A DNA stretch of 64,000 bases from Deroplatys truncata (lineage: Eukaryota; Arthropoda; Insecta; Mantodea; Mantidae). The notes beneath the pieces are model-generated. The model saw only the letters and a program-made list of their open reading frames with translations. It was not told the DNA's origin and did no database searches. Positions 1 to 10,178 of this stretch are shown here, in pieces (the stretch's first letter is position 1; the number at the start of each line of letters is the position of its first letter). The DNA is taken from positions 52,946,067 to 53,010,066 of the forward strand of contig CM060983.1 of the NCBI GenBank assembly GCA_030765065.1. Direction: 5' to 3'. Position numbers and translations under genes: made by a program.

Positions 1-250
1 AGGTCTTGAAATTCCATGTTCTTTCAATGACACTGCCAGAAAAAACTATATAGCGACATCACACTAAACACTGACAGATAACTGAAAAATGGAAACCACA
101 ATAACGAATCTCTCGAAAATGGCTGATGGCATGAAATTCTTAAAAATTTGGTTTTTTAAAGAGATGTACTTTTTTTTGTAGTACGTTTTCGTCTTTCTTA
201 ACAGTTATACAAAATTCCTTCCGAACGAAGAAGAAGACTTCACAGGCTAT

Positions 251-461
251 TCCATAAGACACGGACTCTTGAACGGAAGGTCCGCGGTTCCAATCCCGCC
301 AGGACAATCTTCCCTAACTGAAGTTTTTTCCCTAGGTTTTCCTGTCCACATAATTGGCACATGCCGGGGAGGTATACCCTAAACTTAGGCCTAGGACTTT
401 TTCTTCTGAAATTTCCTCTATAATTTCATTTCATTACCCATCAGTGCCCACTGCCTGTAAA
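251..461 (+). repeat. tRNA-like SINE fragment
   Basis: The segment interrupts an AT1 copy. It carries a B-box-like GCGGTTCCAATCCCGCC at about 283-300, preceded by an arm resembling the tRNA-headed pieces at 17.9-18.1 kb. The body that follows is A/T-rich and unassigned. No clean A box is visible, so the head is probably truncated. Confidence 0.45.
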
Positions 462-617
462 ATTAAATTAAATTACGTTTTATTTTAGGACGCTGTTTAA
501 CTGCTGTGGTCCTTAGCGTCCCATTCTATATTGGGCGTGAAAGACTGTTAATTTTGCTCAGACGCCTCTTTATCAGGTTTGAGGTTCTTTTACATGCCGT
601 AAATCTACGACACCACT
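462..617 (-). repeat. SINE-B, 3' part
   Basis: This is the 3' half of the SINE-B family described at 13441. It has the A/T-rich AATTTAATTT tail at the low-coordinate end, then the conserved body. It stops before the tRNA-like head, so it is 5'-truncated. Confidence 0.7.
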
Positions 618-845
618 GCGCTAAACACTATCAAAACTAATAAAACAGAATATTTCCGGAAAATTCAAGATATTTGTTTTATTTATCATGTAAATATCTT
701 AAATACATGCTATTTTACTCAATCGTTAGAGCTCTTTATGAAAATAAAAAAAAATATCGTAAAATATCCATGTAAAGGGTAGTTTTGAGTATATAGATTT
801 TCCTGTCGCATTCTTGAACTTAAATACCAACTTTGGTATAGGAAA

Positions 846-1231
846 TTGTTATTCATTGGAGGGACACCTCGCGTATTGCAAACTGCAGATATCTACTGTG
901 GCTACCACCTCCCAGAGGAAGGGATGAAGTGAAGGAACCACAGGAGGTTACAGGTCGTAGGCAGACTCTCTCTTTCCATTGAGCATGCATCCGCGCCATT
1001 GCCCGGCACAGCCATACACCACGAAACCTAGCAGCACACCTTAAATATGAGATAGAAAGGGATTAAGGGAAATTAGGGAAAGGAAATCGTGACGGAGAAG
1101 AAACTACCCCAACATTCGCCAGCCGACTCGGGGAAACAACGAAACAAACCTTAGGTCAGAGTGAACGGTTGCCGGGAATGGAACCCGGGAGCTCCCGTAA
1201 GCGAGTCGCACACATTACCACGGCGCCACCT
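846..1231 (-). repeat. GC-rich tRNA-headed SINE, type I, degenerate
   Basis: On the minus strand a tRNA-like head at about 1231-1165 contains the B-box GGGTTCCATTCCC. It is followed by the family's motif near the conserved phrase CGAATGTTGGGG and a C/T-rich middle. It is shorter and more worn than the copies at 20.1 and 32.0 kb. It sits inside an AT1 copy, whose sequence resumes directly at 1232. Confidence 0.65.
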
Positions 1232-1285
1232 CGATGGGTATTTAACGGACTTTTACTTTGTGATTTATGCTGTTCATAGGCACAA

Positions 1286-1554
1286 ACATGGACATTTTTC
1301 GAGGATATTACGTTGCGCATATGTTCTCAGCTCGATTCCGTAACGCGTAATGCTCATGGGGGTGCACGCGAGACGCTCAACTGTGAAAACCTGTGTTCAA
1401 CGGCTCCGAAATCCGTAGTGCGAGGAAAGTATAACAGGCCTAACAACTCACGTGAACACTCAAAACCTATCCCATTTAAAAGTATAAATACATTCACATA
1501 ACTTTCTCAACTTGCTGTTCTGCAAAGTATTCTTACTTTTTACCACTTGAACAA
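1286..1554. other. Unassigned spacer
   Basis: No repeat family seen elsewhere in the window, no motif-bearing ORF and no RNA gene is recognised. Two ORFs of about 60 codons overlap here and lack any recognisable domain. Confidence 0.4.
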
Positions 1555-1968
1555 AAACAGTATTTCAAAATTAAAACCAATTAAAAAGAATATTTCGGAA
1601 ATGGTTAACGCCACAAAAAATTATTTGACAATAAATTGTGGCCTTTAAGGAGATCTGTATACAGTTTATGTGTATATTAAGATTTCGTCTATCTCTTACG
1701 GTATACTAATTATGCAAAAGTCATTCAGAATGAAGAGGACTTCACAGGGTATTCTTAGAAAATTTAAGGTATATATTTTATTTCTCATGAAAATATCTTA
1801 AATACACGGTATTTTAATCAAAATCGTTAACGTTCTTTTTGAGAAATTAATAACAACGAAACATTTTCCATGTGAAGGTTAGTTTGGGCCGATCTGAATA
1901 TCTTTGTGTCACGTCCTTTGAAGACGCTGTACTTAAATACCATGTTTGACATTTAACCGATTTTTCGT
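1555..1968 (+). repeat. AT1 fragment, plus strand
   Basis: This is the middle part of AT1, from the ATTTCGGAAATGG region to the TTTTCGTTTT region before the microsatellite. It is joined head-on to a minus-strand fragment at 1969. Confidence 0.7.
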
Positions 1969-2464
1969 TTTTAGTATATAGTAGGAAGAGAATTTATTGC
2001 ATTGCACCCAAAAATTCAATGACAAGATTTTATCGGAAATACATGTTTTGAGGTCCCCTAAATAATAATAGTTTTTAGAAAGAGGTCCGTACATGTGTCT
2101 GTGTATGCGTGTGCCTGTGTGCGTGTCTGTAAACAGCATAACCCAAAATCAAAAAGTCGCATAATCAGTACCTTCCAAAGATGCGACACGAAAATTTTCA
2201 AGAAACTCCCCCACCCCAAAATTGTCTTTATATGGAACATTTTTCGAAATTTTTTATTTTCTAAAAAAAATGGATCAAACGATTTTGATTAAAGATATTT
2301 GCATGTCAAATTAAATGTATATCTTAAATTTTCTGGGAATAGTCTGTGAAGTCATCTTCATTTCGAAGGAGTTTTGTATAATCTTGTATAACTGGTAAAC
2401 GTTATGCGATAGACGAAAACGTACTACACAAAAAATGTAGATCTCTTTAAAACACACAATTTAT
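1969..2464 (-). repeat. AT1 3' half, minus strand
   Basis: It starts near the AT1 3' end (degenerate TATATAGTAGG, then the CACCCAAAAATTC motif), passes a GT-rich microsatellite at about 2092-2125, and is cut at 2464 by the 5' LTR. The AT1 remainder does not reappear beyond the 3' LTR. Confidence 0.75.
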
Positions 2465-3357
2465 TGATGCAGTAATTTGTATCACAAATTACTTAAATGT
2501 AAATAATGATTGTAATATGAATATGCATTTTTATGTGACATTGATTTGAGATGTTTGTTGACTGTAATTATTGTTGAGAAGTAAGTTTATACGACCTTAC
2601 TGAAACTGTCAATAATAGCGCGCAATAATGCAGCGAGGGGGGTGAGCTGTTTATCATTATTGGAAACGAGGAAGTTGCGTAATGTTGGCGCGTTTTTCCG
2701 TTGAGAATCTTCTGGAACGTTTCCCTAGAGCATATGTATTCATAATTTTCATTGGATATTAAAATAGACGCTAATGTTGGCGCGTTTTATTAGCCAATTG
2801 CAGTTCAGTTATAATCTTTAGGCATATCGGAGTGTATGGGTATAAAAGCAGTAGGTTAGAGGTAAAGTCAGTCCAGTTCATCAAAAATCTGTGTACACTA
2901 CACGTCGTCTTCAGTCAGTCAGTTCGTCGAAAGTATTTGTACGGCAAACGTCGGGTATCGATTCACAAGTTACGCACAGCAGAATTATGAATAATCTAAA
3001 GTGTTGTAAGGTTAATTCTAAAAAAGGTTGAAGTACGCAAATTAAGAGTGATCAGTAAGAAGTTATTATAACAGTTTCAGTTTGGCGAGTGTTAAGATCA
3101 ATGTATAAATGTGATAGTTAACGTGTTCGACAATAAATGTGTAAAACAAATTTCATCAGTGTTATATTTGGATAAAAGATTCCTTTCCGTTTACACACCC
3201 TGATCAAGAGACATGTTCGACCGAGAAATAATAGCTAGCCGGAGGACAGTAAACAAAAATTAAATCAAATAACAGTCGCATTCTTTCGAACACTAACACT
3301 GCTGCAAATTGCTAACACCAGATGGAGCTACAAACCGAACAAATGAATGACGTCACA
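2465..3357 (+). repeat. 5' long terminal repeat
   Basis: It begins TGATGCAGTA and ends TGACGTCACA, giving the usual TG...CA ends. The identity with 5758-6656 is almost complete and stops abruptly after GACGTCACA. A further shared AAATACACAAACA lies just beyond, so the true end could be near 3382. A TATA box lies at 2841 and an AATAAA signal at 3132, in the order expected for U3-R. Confidence 0.85.
2841..2848 (+). promoter_or_regulatory. LTR TATA box
   Basis: GGGTATAAAAGCAG is a good TATA box. It is identical in the 3' LTR at 6137, with AATAAA about 290 bases downstream in both. It is the likely start signal for transcription of the element. Confidence 0.6.
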
Positions 3358-3409
3358 TGAAGTAAACACAAATACACAAACAAACTTTATAAATTTAACA
3401 CTCGCAAAT

Positions 3410-3429
3410 TGGCACCCAGAACGTGGGGC
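3410..3429 (+). other. Primer-binding-site-like sequence
   Basis: TGGCACCCAGAACGTGGGGC begins with the TGG expected opposite a tRNA 3' CCA end and resembles insect retrotransposon primer sites. It lies 52 bases after the LTR end chosen here, an unusually long gap. A related sequence is at 34317 in the diverged LTR remnant. I do not assign the tRNA. Confidence 0.6.
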
Positions 3430-3799
3430 AAAGTGACCAGGAAAGGGGCAGAGTGACCAGGAAAGTAGCAGAATTAACCAGGAAAGTAGCAGAATTAACC
3501 AGAATGTGGAACGAATGGAGCAGTGAACTGATCTACAAGACGCAGATACCAGAAACAACTACGGGGACGACAGACTACGCGGATGATTGGACATCGTAAT
3601 TCCGAGATTACAAGGCAACAGGGAAATTCAACAACAGAACACCAAAATGACGTAGATTCATCATTAATACAACGCAGAAGCAACATATAACCTAGGAGAG
3701 AGGGGCAGGAAGCTGGACATCAAAGTAACAGCAACAGACAGTATCACAAAGGTCAGAGTATAGTAATTTTTTTTTTGAAAACAAAATTATAACATTCAA
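3430..3799 (+). other. Retrotransposon leader
   Basis: This is the untranslated leader between the primer site and the Gag-like ORF. It contains short direct repeats of a unit near AGTGACCAGGAAAG and AATTAACCAGGAAAG at about 3433-3500. Minus-strand ORFs here are not conserved and look accidental. Confidence 0.5.
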
Positions 3800-4810
3800 A
3801 TGTACTTGAGGAGTGGTAGGATAAAGAAGACAATGGCTACTAATAATATTGAAGAAACAATAATGGAAGGGGATAATGTAACAGTTAGCTGTAATTCAAT
3901 ACAGGTTACAGAAAATAGCTCAAACACTGTAGAATTTGAGGGAGGAAATGTTAGTGAAGAAAGCCAGAATAAAATAGCAGGAAATGTTCATTTTGATGCT
4001 AGTATGATGATGGAAATGATGAGAAATTTTGGCGAAACAGTAAATAAGAATATTCAGAATATGAGGGAAGATATGCAAAAGAATAATGAGAAATTAGAAC
4101 AAAAATTAACTCAGAGTATGAGGGAAGATATGCAAAAGAATAATAGGGAATTAAAAGAAGATATTGATAGGAGTTTAGATCAGAATAAGAGAGAATTGAG
4201 GGAAGATATTGGTAAGAGTATTACAGATCAATTAAGGGAAGAAATTTGTAAGAATAATGAGAAATTAGAAAGGAAAATAGATCAAAACAGGGAAGATATG
4301 CAAAAGAGTCATAGGGAATTGAGGGAAGATATTGGTAAGAGCTTAGAACAAAACAGGGAAGAAATTGAAAAGAAATTCATGGAGCTAGATAGTAGTATGA
4401 TTAGAATGAAAAATGAAAATCAAGAAATGATAGCAAATGAGATAGGGGAAGTTTCAAATAAAATGGTAGACATGAGCAGGGAAATATCTAACCAAAAAAA
4501 TGAGGTTAATAATAAAATAGAGCATGTTGATGTAAAATGTACAGAGTTAGGTAGCCGAATGAGTAGCATTTCAAGTGAGTTAAGAGAGATGATGGAGGCT
4601 ACAAATGCAGATTTAATTCAGGTGCAAGTTAATTTCAGAGGGGAAATATCTGAAATTCAGAAGGAGTCAGAAACACAGAGAAATAAATTGTGTGAAGAAG
4701 TTAAAGATTTGTCTAAAGATTTAAATCAAAAGCTAACTTCTGAAATTAACAAGTACCAAGCTTTTCAAAATGAAAACTCCAATCCAGTACAGCTTATGAC
4801 AGATTTGTAG
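3800..4810 (+). CDS. Gag-like coiled-coil protein of the LTR element
   Basis: This is the only long intact ORF of the element (336 residues). It begins MYLRSGRIKK, the opening commonly seen in Gag proteins of insect gypsy-type elements. Residues about 78-195 are a highly charged coiled coil built from degenerate repeats: MREDMQKNN occurs at 88-96 and 107-115, NREDMQKSH at 163-171, and RELREDIGKS at 131-140 and 172-181. A second helical stretch runs from about 200 to 320. There is no CCHC zinc knuckle and no recognisable capsid domain, so it is shorter than a normal Gag and may be an internal-deletion product or a specialised RNA-binding or assembly protein. The start at 3800 is preferred because it gives the family opening. 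Function is inferred from position only. Confidence 0.7.
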   Translation: MYLRSGRIKKTMATNNIEETIMEGDNVTVSCNSIQVTENSSNTVEFEGGNVSEESQNKIAGNVHFDASMMMEMMRNFGETVNKNIQNMREDMQKNNEKLEQKLTQSMREDMQKNNRELKEDIDRSLDQNKRELREDIGKSITDQLREEICKNNEKLERKIDQNREDMQKSHRELREDIGKSLEQNREEIEKKFMELDSSMIRMKNENQEMIANEIGEVSNKMVDMSREISNQKNEVNNKIEHVDVKCTELGSRMSSISSELREMMEATNADLIQVQVNFRGEISEIQKESETQRNKLCEEVKDLSKDLNQKLTSEINKYQAFQNENSNPVQLMTDL

Positions 4811-5020
4811 AGTACTCTCAGATTAAAAAGATAGCAGATGAATTGAATATGAAAGTTGTTAAAAGATGTGTTGTTCAGGAAACTTTAGATTGTTTTCAAA
4901 TTATATCATGGGACGAAATTTCATATGAATACAAGAGGTTATTCATGAACAAATTTTTGAAGGTTAGGATACGGCTACGAGTAATGCTTAGCCACGAACG
5001 ATTTGATCCAGGAGGGTGAA
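4811..5020 (+). pseudogene. Possible pol C-terminal remnant
   Basis: Directly after the Gag stop, in another frame, about 73 codons stay open from about 4798 to the stop at about 5018. They end with RFDPGG and a stop. A basic tail ending in a DPGG-like motif resembles the end of pol polyproteins in some insect gypsy-type elements, so this may be what remains after most of pol was deleted. The resemblance is short and rests on memory of the family. Confidence 0.35.
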
Positions 5021-5757
5021 TAGCAATGAGATGTAAAGTAAATGCTGGATAGTTAAAGATGACTTGCAGAGAAATGTATTGGAACGTAAGAGGGTTAAAT
5101 AAATATGTACGTCATGTGAAAGGAGAAATAAAATTTTGGACATAATTAAATTTTTTTTTTTAAAAAAAGAAGGAAAATAACATTTTTTTTGTAACTGTAA
5201 CAGTATTTGAAATTGAGAATGTAAAGATTGAAACTTAATATGATATTAAAGTAAAAGTACGTAAATACAATTCCAGGAGTATTGTTAAAATAAAGTACAA
5301 AATAACAAAAATGGGTAAAAATAATAATAAAAAAACAAATACTTATGTAGCAAACAGAAAAGGTGAAACATTGTCTAGATTTAAGAGATGTAAATATATT
5401 TGTGTAAAGGGTGAATATTTTTGGTAAATATGTTTAATAATTACACAAAATTCTTGAATTGATAAATTTTTGTTAACAATATAAGAAAGTAAACCATTTT
5501 TTGTAACAGTAATTAAATACTTCAGGGTACAGTATTTGCTATAAAAATTGTGATGTCAGATTAATGTCTAGAAACATTAAACCAGAGCCAGTAAGTAGTG
5601 GCGAGATAAAAAAAAAACATATGTCGTGTGTTAAATGCGTGTGATGTGTTAAGTGAAAGTGATAGCGTGTGTTCCAAGATTTAGGAGTCTAAAAACCCAA
5701 TTATAAAATTTCCAAACAAGTTGTAAATATTTATAATTATGTTTCTAGTGGGGCATA
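5021..5757 (+). other. Retrotransposon 3' internal non-coding region
   Basis: Very A/T-rich DNA with many stops in all frames and T and A homopolymers near 5150. It ends in GTGGGGCATA just before the 3' LTR, a plausible polypurine tract. Nothing else is recognised. Confidence 0.55.
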
Positions 5758-6656
5758 TGATGCAGTAATTTGTATCACAAATTACTTAAATGTAAATAAT
5801 GATTGTAATATGAATATGCATTTTTATGTGACATTGATTTGAGATGTTTGTTGACTGTAATTATTGTTGAGAAGTAAGTTTATACGACCTTACTGAAACT
5901 GTCAATAATAGCGAGCAATAATGCAGCGAGGGGGGGGGTGAGCTGTTTATCATTATTGGAAACGAGGAAGTTGCGTAATGTTGGCGCGTTTTTCCGTTGA
6001 GAATCTTCTGGAACGTTTCCCTAGAGCATATGTATTCATAATTTTCATTGGATATTAAAATAGACGCTAATGTTGGCGCGTTTTATTAGCCAATTGCAGT
6101 TCAGTTATAATCTTTAGGCATATCGGAGTGTATGGGTATAAAAGCAGTAGGTTAGAGGTAAAGTCAGTCCAGTTCATCAAAAATCTGTGTACACTACACG
6201 TCGTCTTCAGTCAGTCAGTTCGTCGAAAGTATTTGTACGGCAAACGTCGGGTATCGATTCACAAGTTACGCACAGCAGAATTATGAATAATCTAAAGTGT
6301 TGTAAGGTTAATTCTAAAAAAGGTTGAAGTACGCAAATTAAGAGTGATCAGTAAGAAGTTATTATAACAGTTTCAGTTTGGCGAGTGTTAAGATCAATGT
6401 ATAAATGTGATAGTTAACGTGTTCGACAATAAATGTGTAAAACAAATTTCTTCATCAGTGTTATATTTGGATAAAAGATTCCTTTCCGTTTACACACCCT
6501 GATCAAGAGACATGTTCGACCGAGAAATAATAGCTAGCCGGAGGACAGTAAACAAAAATTAAATCAAATAACAGTCGCATTCTTTCGAACACAAACACTG
6601 TTGCAAATTGCTAACACCAGATGGAGCTACAAACCGAACAAATGAATGACGTCACA
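5758..6656 (+). repeat. 3' long terminal repeat
   Basis: It matches 2465-3357 almost base for base. Differences seen are GCGCGC to GCGAGC, three extra G in the G run near 5930, an extra TTC near 6450, and two substitutions near 6593-6602. A TATA box is at 6137 and AATAAA at 6428. Confidence 0.85.
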
Positions 6657-6716
6657 AGATGGCTTCACATAAATACACAAACATTTGTAAGTAATACCGT
6701 TACATTATTTAATATA

Positions 6717-7556
6717 TACTTTTACTTTCTCTACTGCGTATAGTAAGTAGGGGAAGTATTGCATTCCACCCAAAAATTCAATACCGATATTTGACTTTAA
6801 ATGCATGTTTTGAATGGCCCTGAATCCAAACAAAGCGTTTTGGAAACATGTCCGAGTGTGTGTCTGTCTCTGAAAAGCGTAATTCAAAAACGAAAATTCG
6901 GATAAATACCAAACATGGTATTTCTGTTTAGTTTTTTCCAAGGATACGGCACAAAGATTTTCAAGAAAATCTCCCCCACCCCAGACTACCCTTTACATGG
7001 AACATTTTTCGAAAATGTGTATTTTCTCAAAAATAGCTCTAACGATTTTGATTAAAATATCATATTTTTAAGATAGTTTCATGGCAAATGAAATGTATGT
7101 CTGGAATTTTCTGGGAATGTCCGCAAAATTCCTCTTCATTCTGAACGACTTTTGCATAAGGTAAACCGTAGGAGATAGACAAAATTTTACCACACAACAA
7201 ATGTAGATCTCGTTAAAGCGCACAATTTATGTCTCATACATTTCTTGTGAAGTGAACCATTTCCGAGACATTCCTTGTTATTTGTTTGAATTTTCCAATA
7301 CTTATACTTTTTCTCGAATGGGGATTCGTTATTGTTTCTTTTTTATGTCCGCACAATCAAAGACAATGGAATGCTCCACATAGCAACCAGCTCTTAAAAT
7401 ATTTGACTGTCACTTAAAGCCTACCATATTCCCCTTGTGCCTTAAGAAAATTAGCAATAAGATAGTTTCTAAAAATTCTCGATTAATATGAAGTAGATGG
7501 AGAATAGCTTCTACAAGAGTAGAGAAAGTCAGGTGAGTGCAACACATGATTTTTTT
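6717..7556 (-). repeat. AT1 full copy, subtype a
   Basis: It runs from the 3' terminus (TTTACTTTCTCTACTGCG) to the 5' terminus (CAGGTGAGTGCAACACATGATTTT). The GTGTGTGTCTGTCTCTG tract at about 6856 is the microsatellite. It follows the LTR element within about 60 bases. Confidence 0.85.
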
Positions 7557-7865
7557 GTATAACTTTTCAAGATATCCGTTATTAATGGTTCAATTTGTTC
7601 AATACTTTGAAATTATTTTTAGTCCCATCGATTTCCAGCTGTTTATGGCAATTACATGGAAACAGTATGGAATTTTAAGGCGGGTGTATAGCTTCCAGTT
7701 CTTAAACATTTGATTATTGCTGTTCTGTTTGTATCCTAATTAAATGTGTAATGCAGCTATTTCTGCAAAGGTGTATTTGGATTAAAATGTAGTCGAGAGA
7801 AAAATCAGCTTTAGTAAGAATAACGTGTATACTCACTAATAAAGAATAGAAGGTAGAGAAATACA
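7557..7865 (-). repeat. AT1 5' half, subtype b
   Basis: This is the 5' part of subtype b, ending in GAAGGTAGAGAAATACATAAC at about 7865. It abuts the preceding complete copy at a run of T, the usual junction type in this family. Confidence 0.7.
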
Positions 7866-7944
7866 TAACCCGCATAAGCCTGCTCGGGCTCCAAATATGT
7901 ACCTATTGGAAAATCGTCTGTTCTTTGCCTTTACATATAACATA

Positions 7945-8003
7945 CAATTTTTGGATTCAGGAAGCCTCATAGCGGTGAGATCTCCGTATCGAAGTTTTCG
8001 ATG
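7945..8003 (+). repeat. AT1 3' scrap
   Basis: About 55 bases match the AT1 stretch between TTTGGATTCAGG and the CGGTATCGAA motif. Its surroundings are unassigned. Confidence 0.5.
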
Positions 8004-8029
8004 TTTTTATTACATATATTTATACTTTA

Positions 8030-8520
8030 ATTGTTCGATATTATTCGAACCATTAATACAGATTATCTTATAAATAGTTTATGCCACAAAAAACTTACTT
8101 GAAATAAATTGTGTATTTTAAGGATATCTACAATTTTTTGTGTAGTACGTTTTCGTCTATCGCTTAACGTTTACCAGTTATACAAGATTATATAATATTC
8201 CTTCAGAATTAAGAGGACTTCACAGGCTATTCCCAGAAAATTCAAGGTCTACATTTTACTTGTCATATAAGTATCTTTAATGTATGATATTTTAATCAAA
8301 AGCACTTGAGCAATTTTTTATTGTGGTTTATCCGATTTTAGTTTTTGAGTTATGATTCACAAACACACAGACATACAGACCATACACGCACATTTTCTAA
8401 AAATGCTTTTTTGGATTCAAGAAATCTCAAAATATGTTTTTTCGGTGAAATTTCGGTATCGAATTTTTGGGTGGAATGCAATACCTTCCCTGCGTACTAT
8501 GTAAGTGGTAGAAAAAGTAC
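8030..8520 (+). repeat. AT1 3' part, subtype b
   Basis: It begins in the TTATTCGAACCATTAATA region and runs through the conserved CGTCTATCGCTTAACGTTTACC motif and the microsatellite site to a degenerate GTAGAAAAAGTAC end. Confidence 0.75.
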
Positions 8521-9118
8521 AAAGGTGAATGTACTAAATAAACAATGTAAACAATTCCTAAACGAATGTTCATGGGTGCAATTTGTTTGAAATGGATTCA
8601 AATTTAAAATGGGTAGACTGCTAAAAGTGATTTTTAGATGGTTTCCTAAATATGCAGATAAACATTAAGGTTACTAACACACCCGAAAAGTAACACTATA
8701 TGTACATTTACGATCTTGTATGTTTATTATGTATGTTTGTAATTTTCGTGCATGTTTACAGGTATCTTCCCTACTTAATTGGGCATACAAATTCGAGTTC
8801 GGAAATGCGGGTTTCAACGCTTGACATGTTGCTCTTTACCTCGGAATAGGGACGAAGACGCGGGGAAGGTTTTTGTCTGCATTTGCGTGCTCGTTTTGGA
8901 GGGAGGCCGAATGAATACTGTTTTTTAAAAGCGGGACAATGACATAGCAATGATATGGCGCCCTCTTGTCTTTAGCACCCCCTTGATAGCGCCCTCTATT
9001 GTCAGTGGAACAGTACACGGGTACAGACAATCCTTTGAAACTTATTGAAGCATGCAAGCCGCCCTTCGAAACTCATGACGTTTCACAAACCTCATACAGA
9101 GAGCATATTTTTTATGAT
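8521..9118. other. Unassigned unique DNA
   Basis: No family member, domain or RNA gene is recognised. The part from 8820 to 9060 is richer in G+C than its surroundings, and a 73-codon minus-strand ORF there has no motif I know. Confidence 0.4.
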
Positions 9119-9123
9119 CAAGA

Positions 9124-10165
9124 CTTTTTACTTTCTCTACCACGCACCTAGCAAGTATAGGAAGAATTGCATTGCATCAAAAGTTATATCCTGAAGTTTC
9201 CCCGGAAATATACGCTTTGAGACTCCTTAAATCATCAAAAGAAAGCATTTTTAGAAAAAGGTCCATGTGCGTGTCTGTGAACAGCATATAAAAAGGACGA
9301 AATGTTTGAGAAATACCAAACTTGGCATTTAAATTCAGTATCTTCCAAAAATGCAACAAGAAGATTTTCAAGTAAATTCCCCCTCCAACTATTCTTTACA
9401 TGGAACGTTTTTCGATTTTTTTTATTTTACCAAAAATGGCTCTAATGATTTTGATTACAATAGCATATGAAAATTAAATTGGGTTTTATTTATGGATGCT
9501 CTTTAGCTGCTGTGGTCCTTAGCGCCCCATTCTATATTGGGCGTGAAAGACCAGAAATCTTCCTCAGAGATCTCTTATCAGGCTTGAGGTTCTTTTGCGT
9601 GACGTAAATATACGACACGGGACTACGACTTTACTTCCCTTCCGAAGGAAGCCATGCTGAGCATTTTTACGCCCGAAAAAATCCATCGTCCTCCACCGGG
9701 TTTGAACCTGTGACCTCGGGAACTAGAGGTACAATAGATATATTTAAGATATTTACATGACAAACAAAATCTATATTTTGAAATTTCTGGGAATGGCGTA
9801 TGAAGTTCTCTTCATTCGGAAGGAATTTTATATAATTTTGAGTAGCTGGTAAGCATTAATTTACATGCAAAAACGTATTACACACACAAAATGTAGATTG
9901 GAGATATCCGTAATTATTGGTTTTAAATGTTCAATACTTTTGTCATTCTTTTAAAGTGCTGTCGTTATTTAGATTTTTCTCGTGATTTCATTGAAAGTGT
10001 ACGAAGTTTCTAGTCCAGCATATACCGACTACCATTTAAAAATCTGATTATCAATTCGGTGTATCTACAACGAAATCTGTACTGAAACTATATTTGCAAG
10101 GTTTTATCTCGATTGGCATGAATTAGAGACAAAAATAAACTTTCGTATGAATAGTTCGTAGAACC
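9124..10165 (-). repeat. AT1 copy, subtype b, split by a SINE-B
   Basis: The 3' part runs from 9124 to 9468 and the rest from 9731 to about 10165. The two halves join cleanly if the SINE and one copy of its target duplication are removed, so this copy is older than the SINE insertion. Confidence 0.8.
9469..9730 (-). repeat. SINE-B insertion with target duplication
   Basis: The A/T-rich 3' tail is at the low-coordinate end. The B-box complement GGGTTTGAACC is near 9699. The extreme 5' head, including the A box, is missing. ACAATAG(C)ATAT flanks both sides (9457-9468 and 9731-9741), a target duplication with one indel. Confidence 0.8.
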
Positions 10166-10178
10166 TATATAAAAAAAT

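Larger units (their letters stand above)
1..1285 (+). repeat. AT1 copy, subtype b, split by two insertions
   Basis: AT1 sequence runs from the window edge to about 250, resumes at about 643-845, and again at about 1232-1285, where it ends in the part that normally precedes the CA-rich tract. The two gaps hold SINE-type sequences. The segments are collinear with an unbroken subtype b copy such as the one at 21729, so this is one old copy interrupted twice. Its 5' end lies outside the window. Confidence 0.75.
2465..6656 (+). mobile_element. Young non-autonomous LTR retrotransposon
   Basis: Two direct repeats of about 0.9 kb flank about 2.4 kb of internal DNA. The internal part has a primer-binding-site-like stretch, a Gag-like ORF opening with MYLRSGR (a start common in insect gypsy-type Gag), a short pol-like tail and a purine-rich tract before the 3' LTR. 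No protease, reverse transcriptase, RNase H or integrase is present, so any movement would need enzymes from a relative. By eye the LTRs differ at about three substitutions plus two small indels, which implies recent insertion. A clear target duplication is missing: TTTAT precedes the 5' LTR, and TTTGT follows only if the 3' LTR is extended to 6683. Confidence 0.85.

Noticed and set aside
2095..2292. Small cysteine/valine-rich secreted peptide
   Set aside because: The CACVRVCK stretch is the translated GT microsatellite of an inverted AT1 copy.
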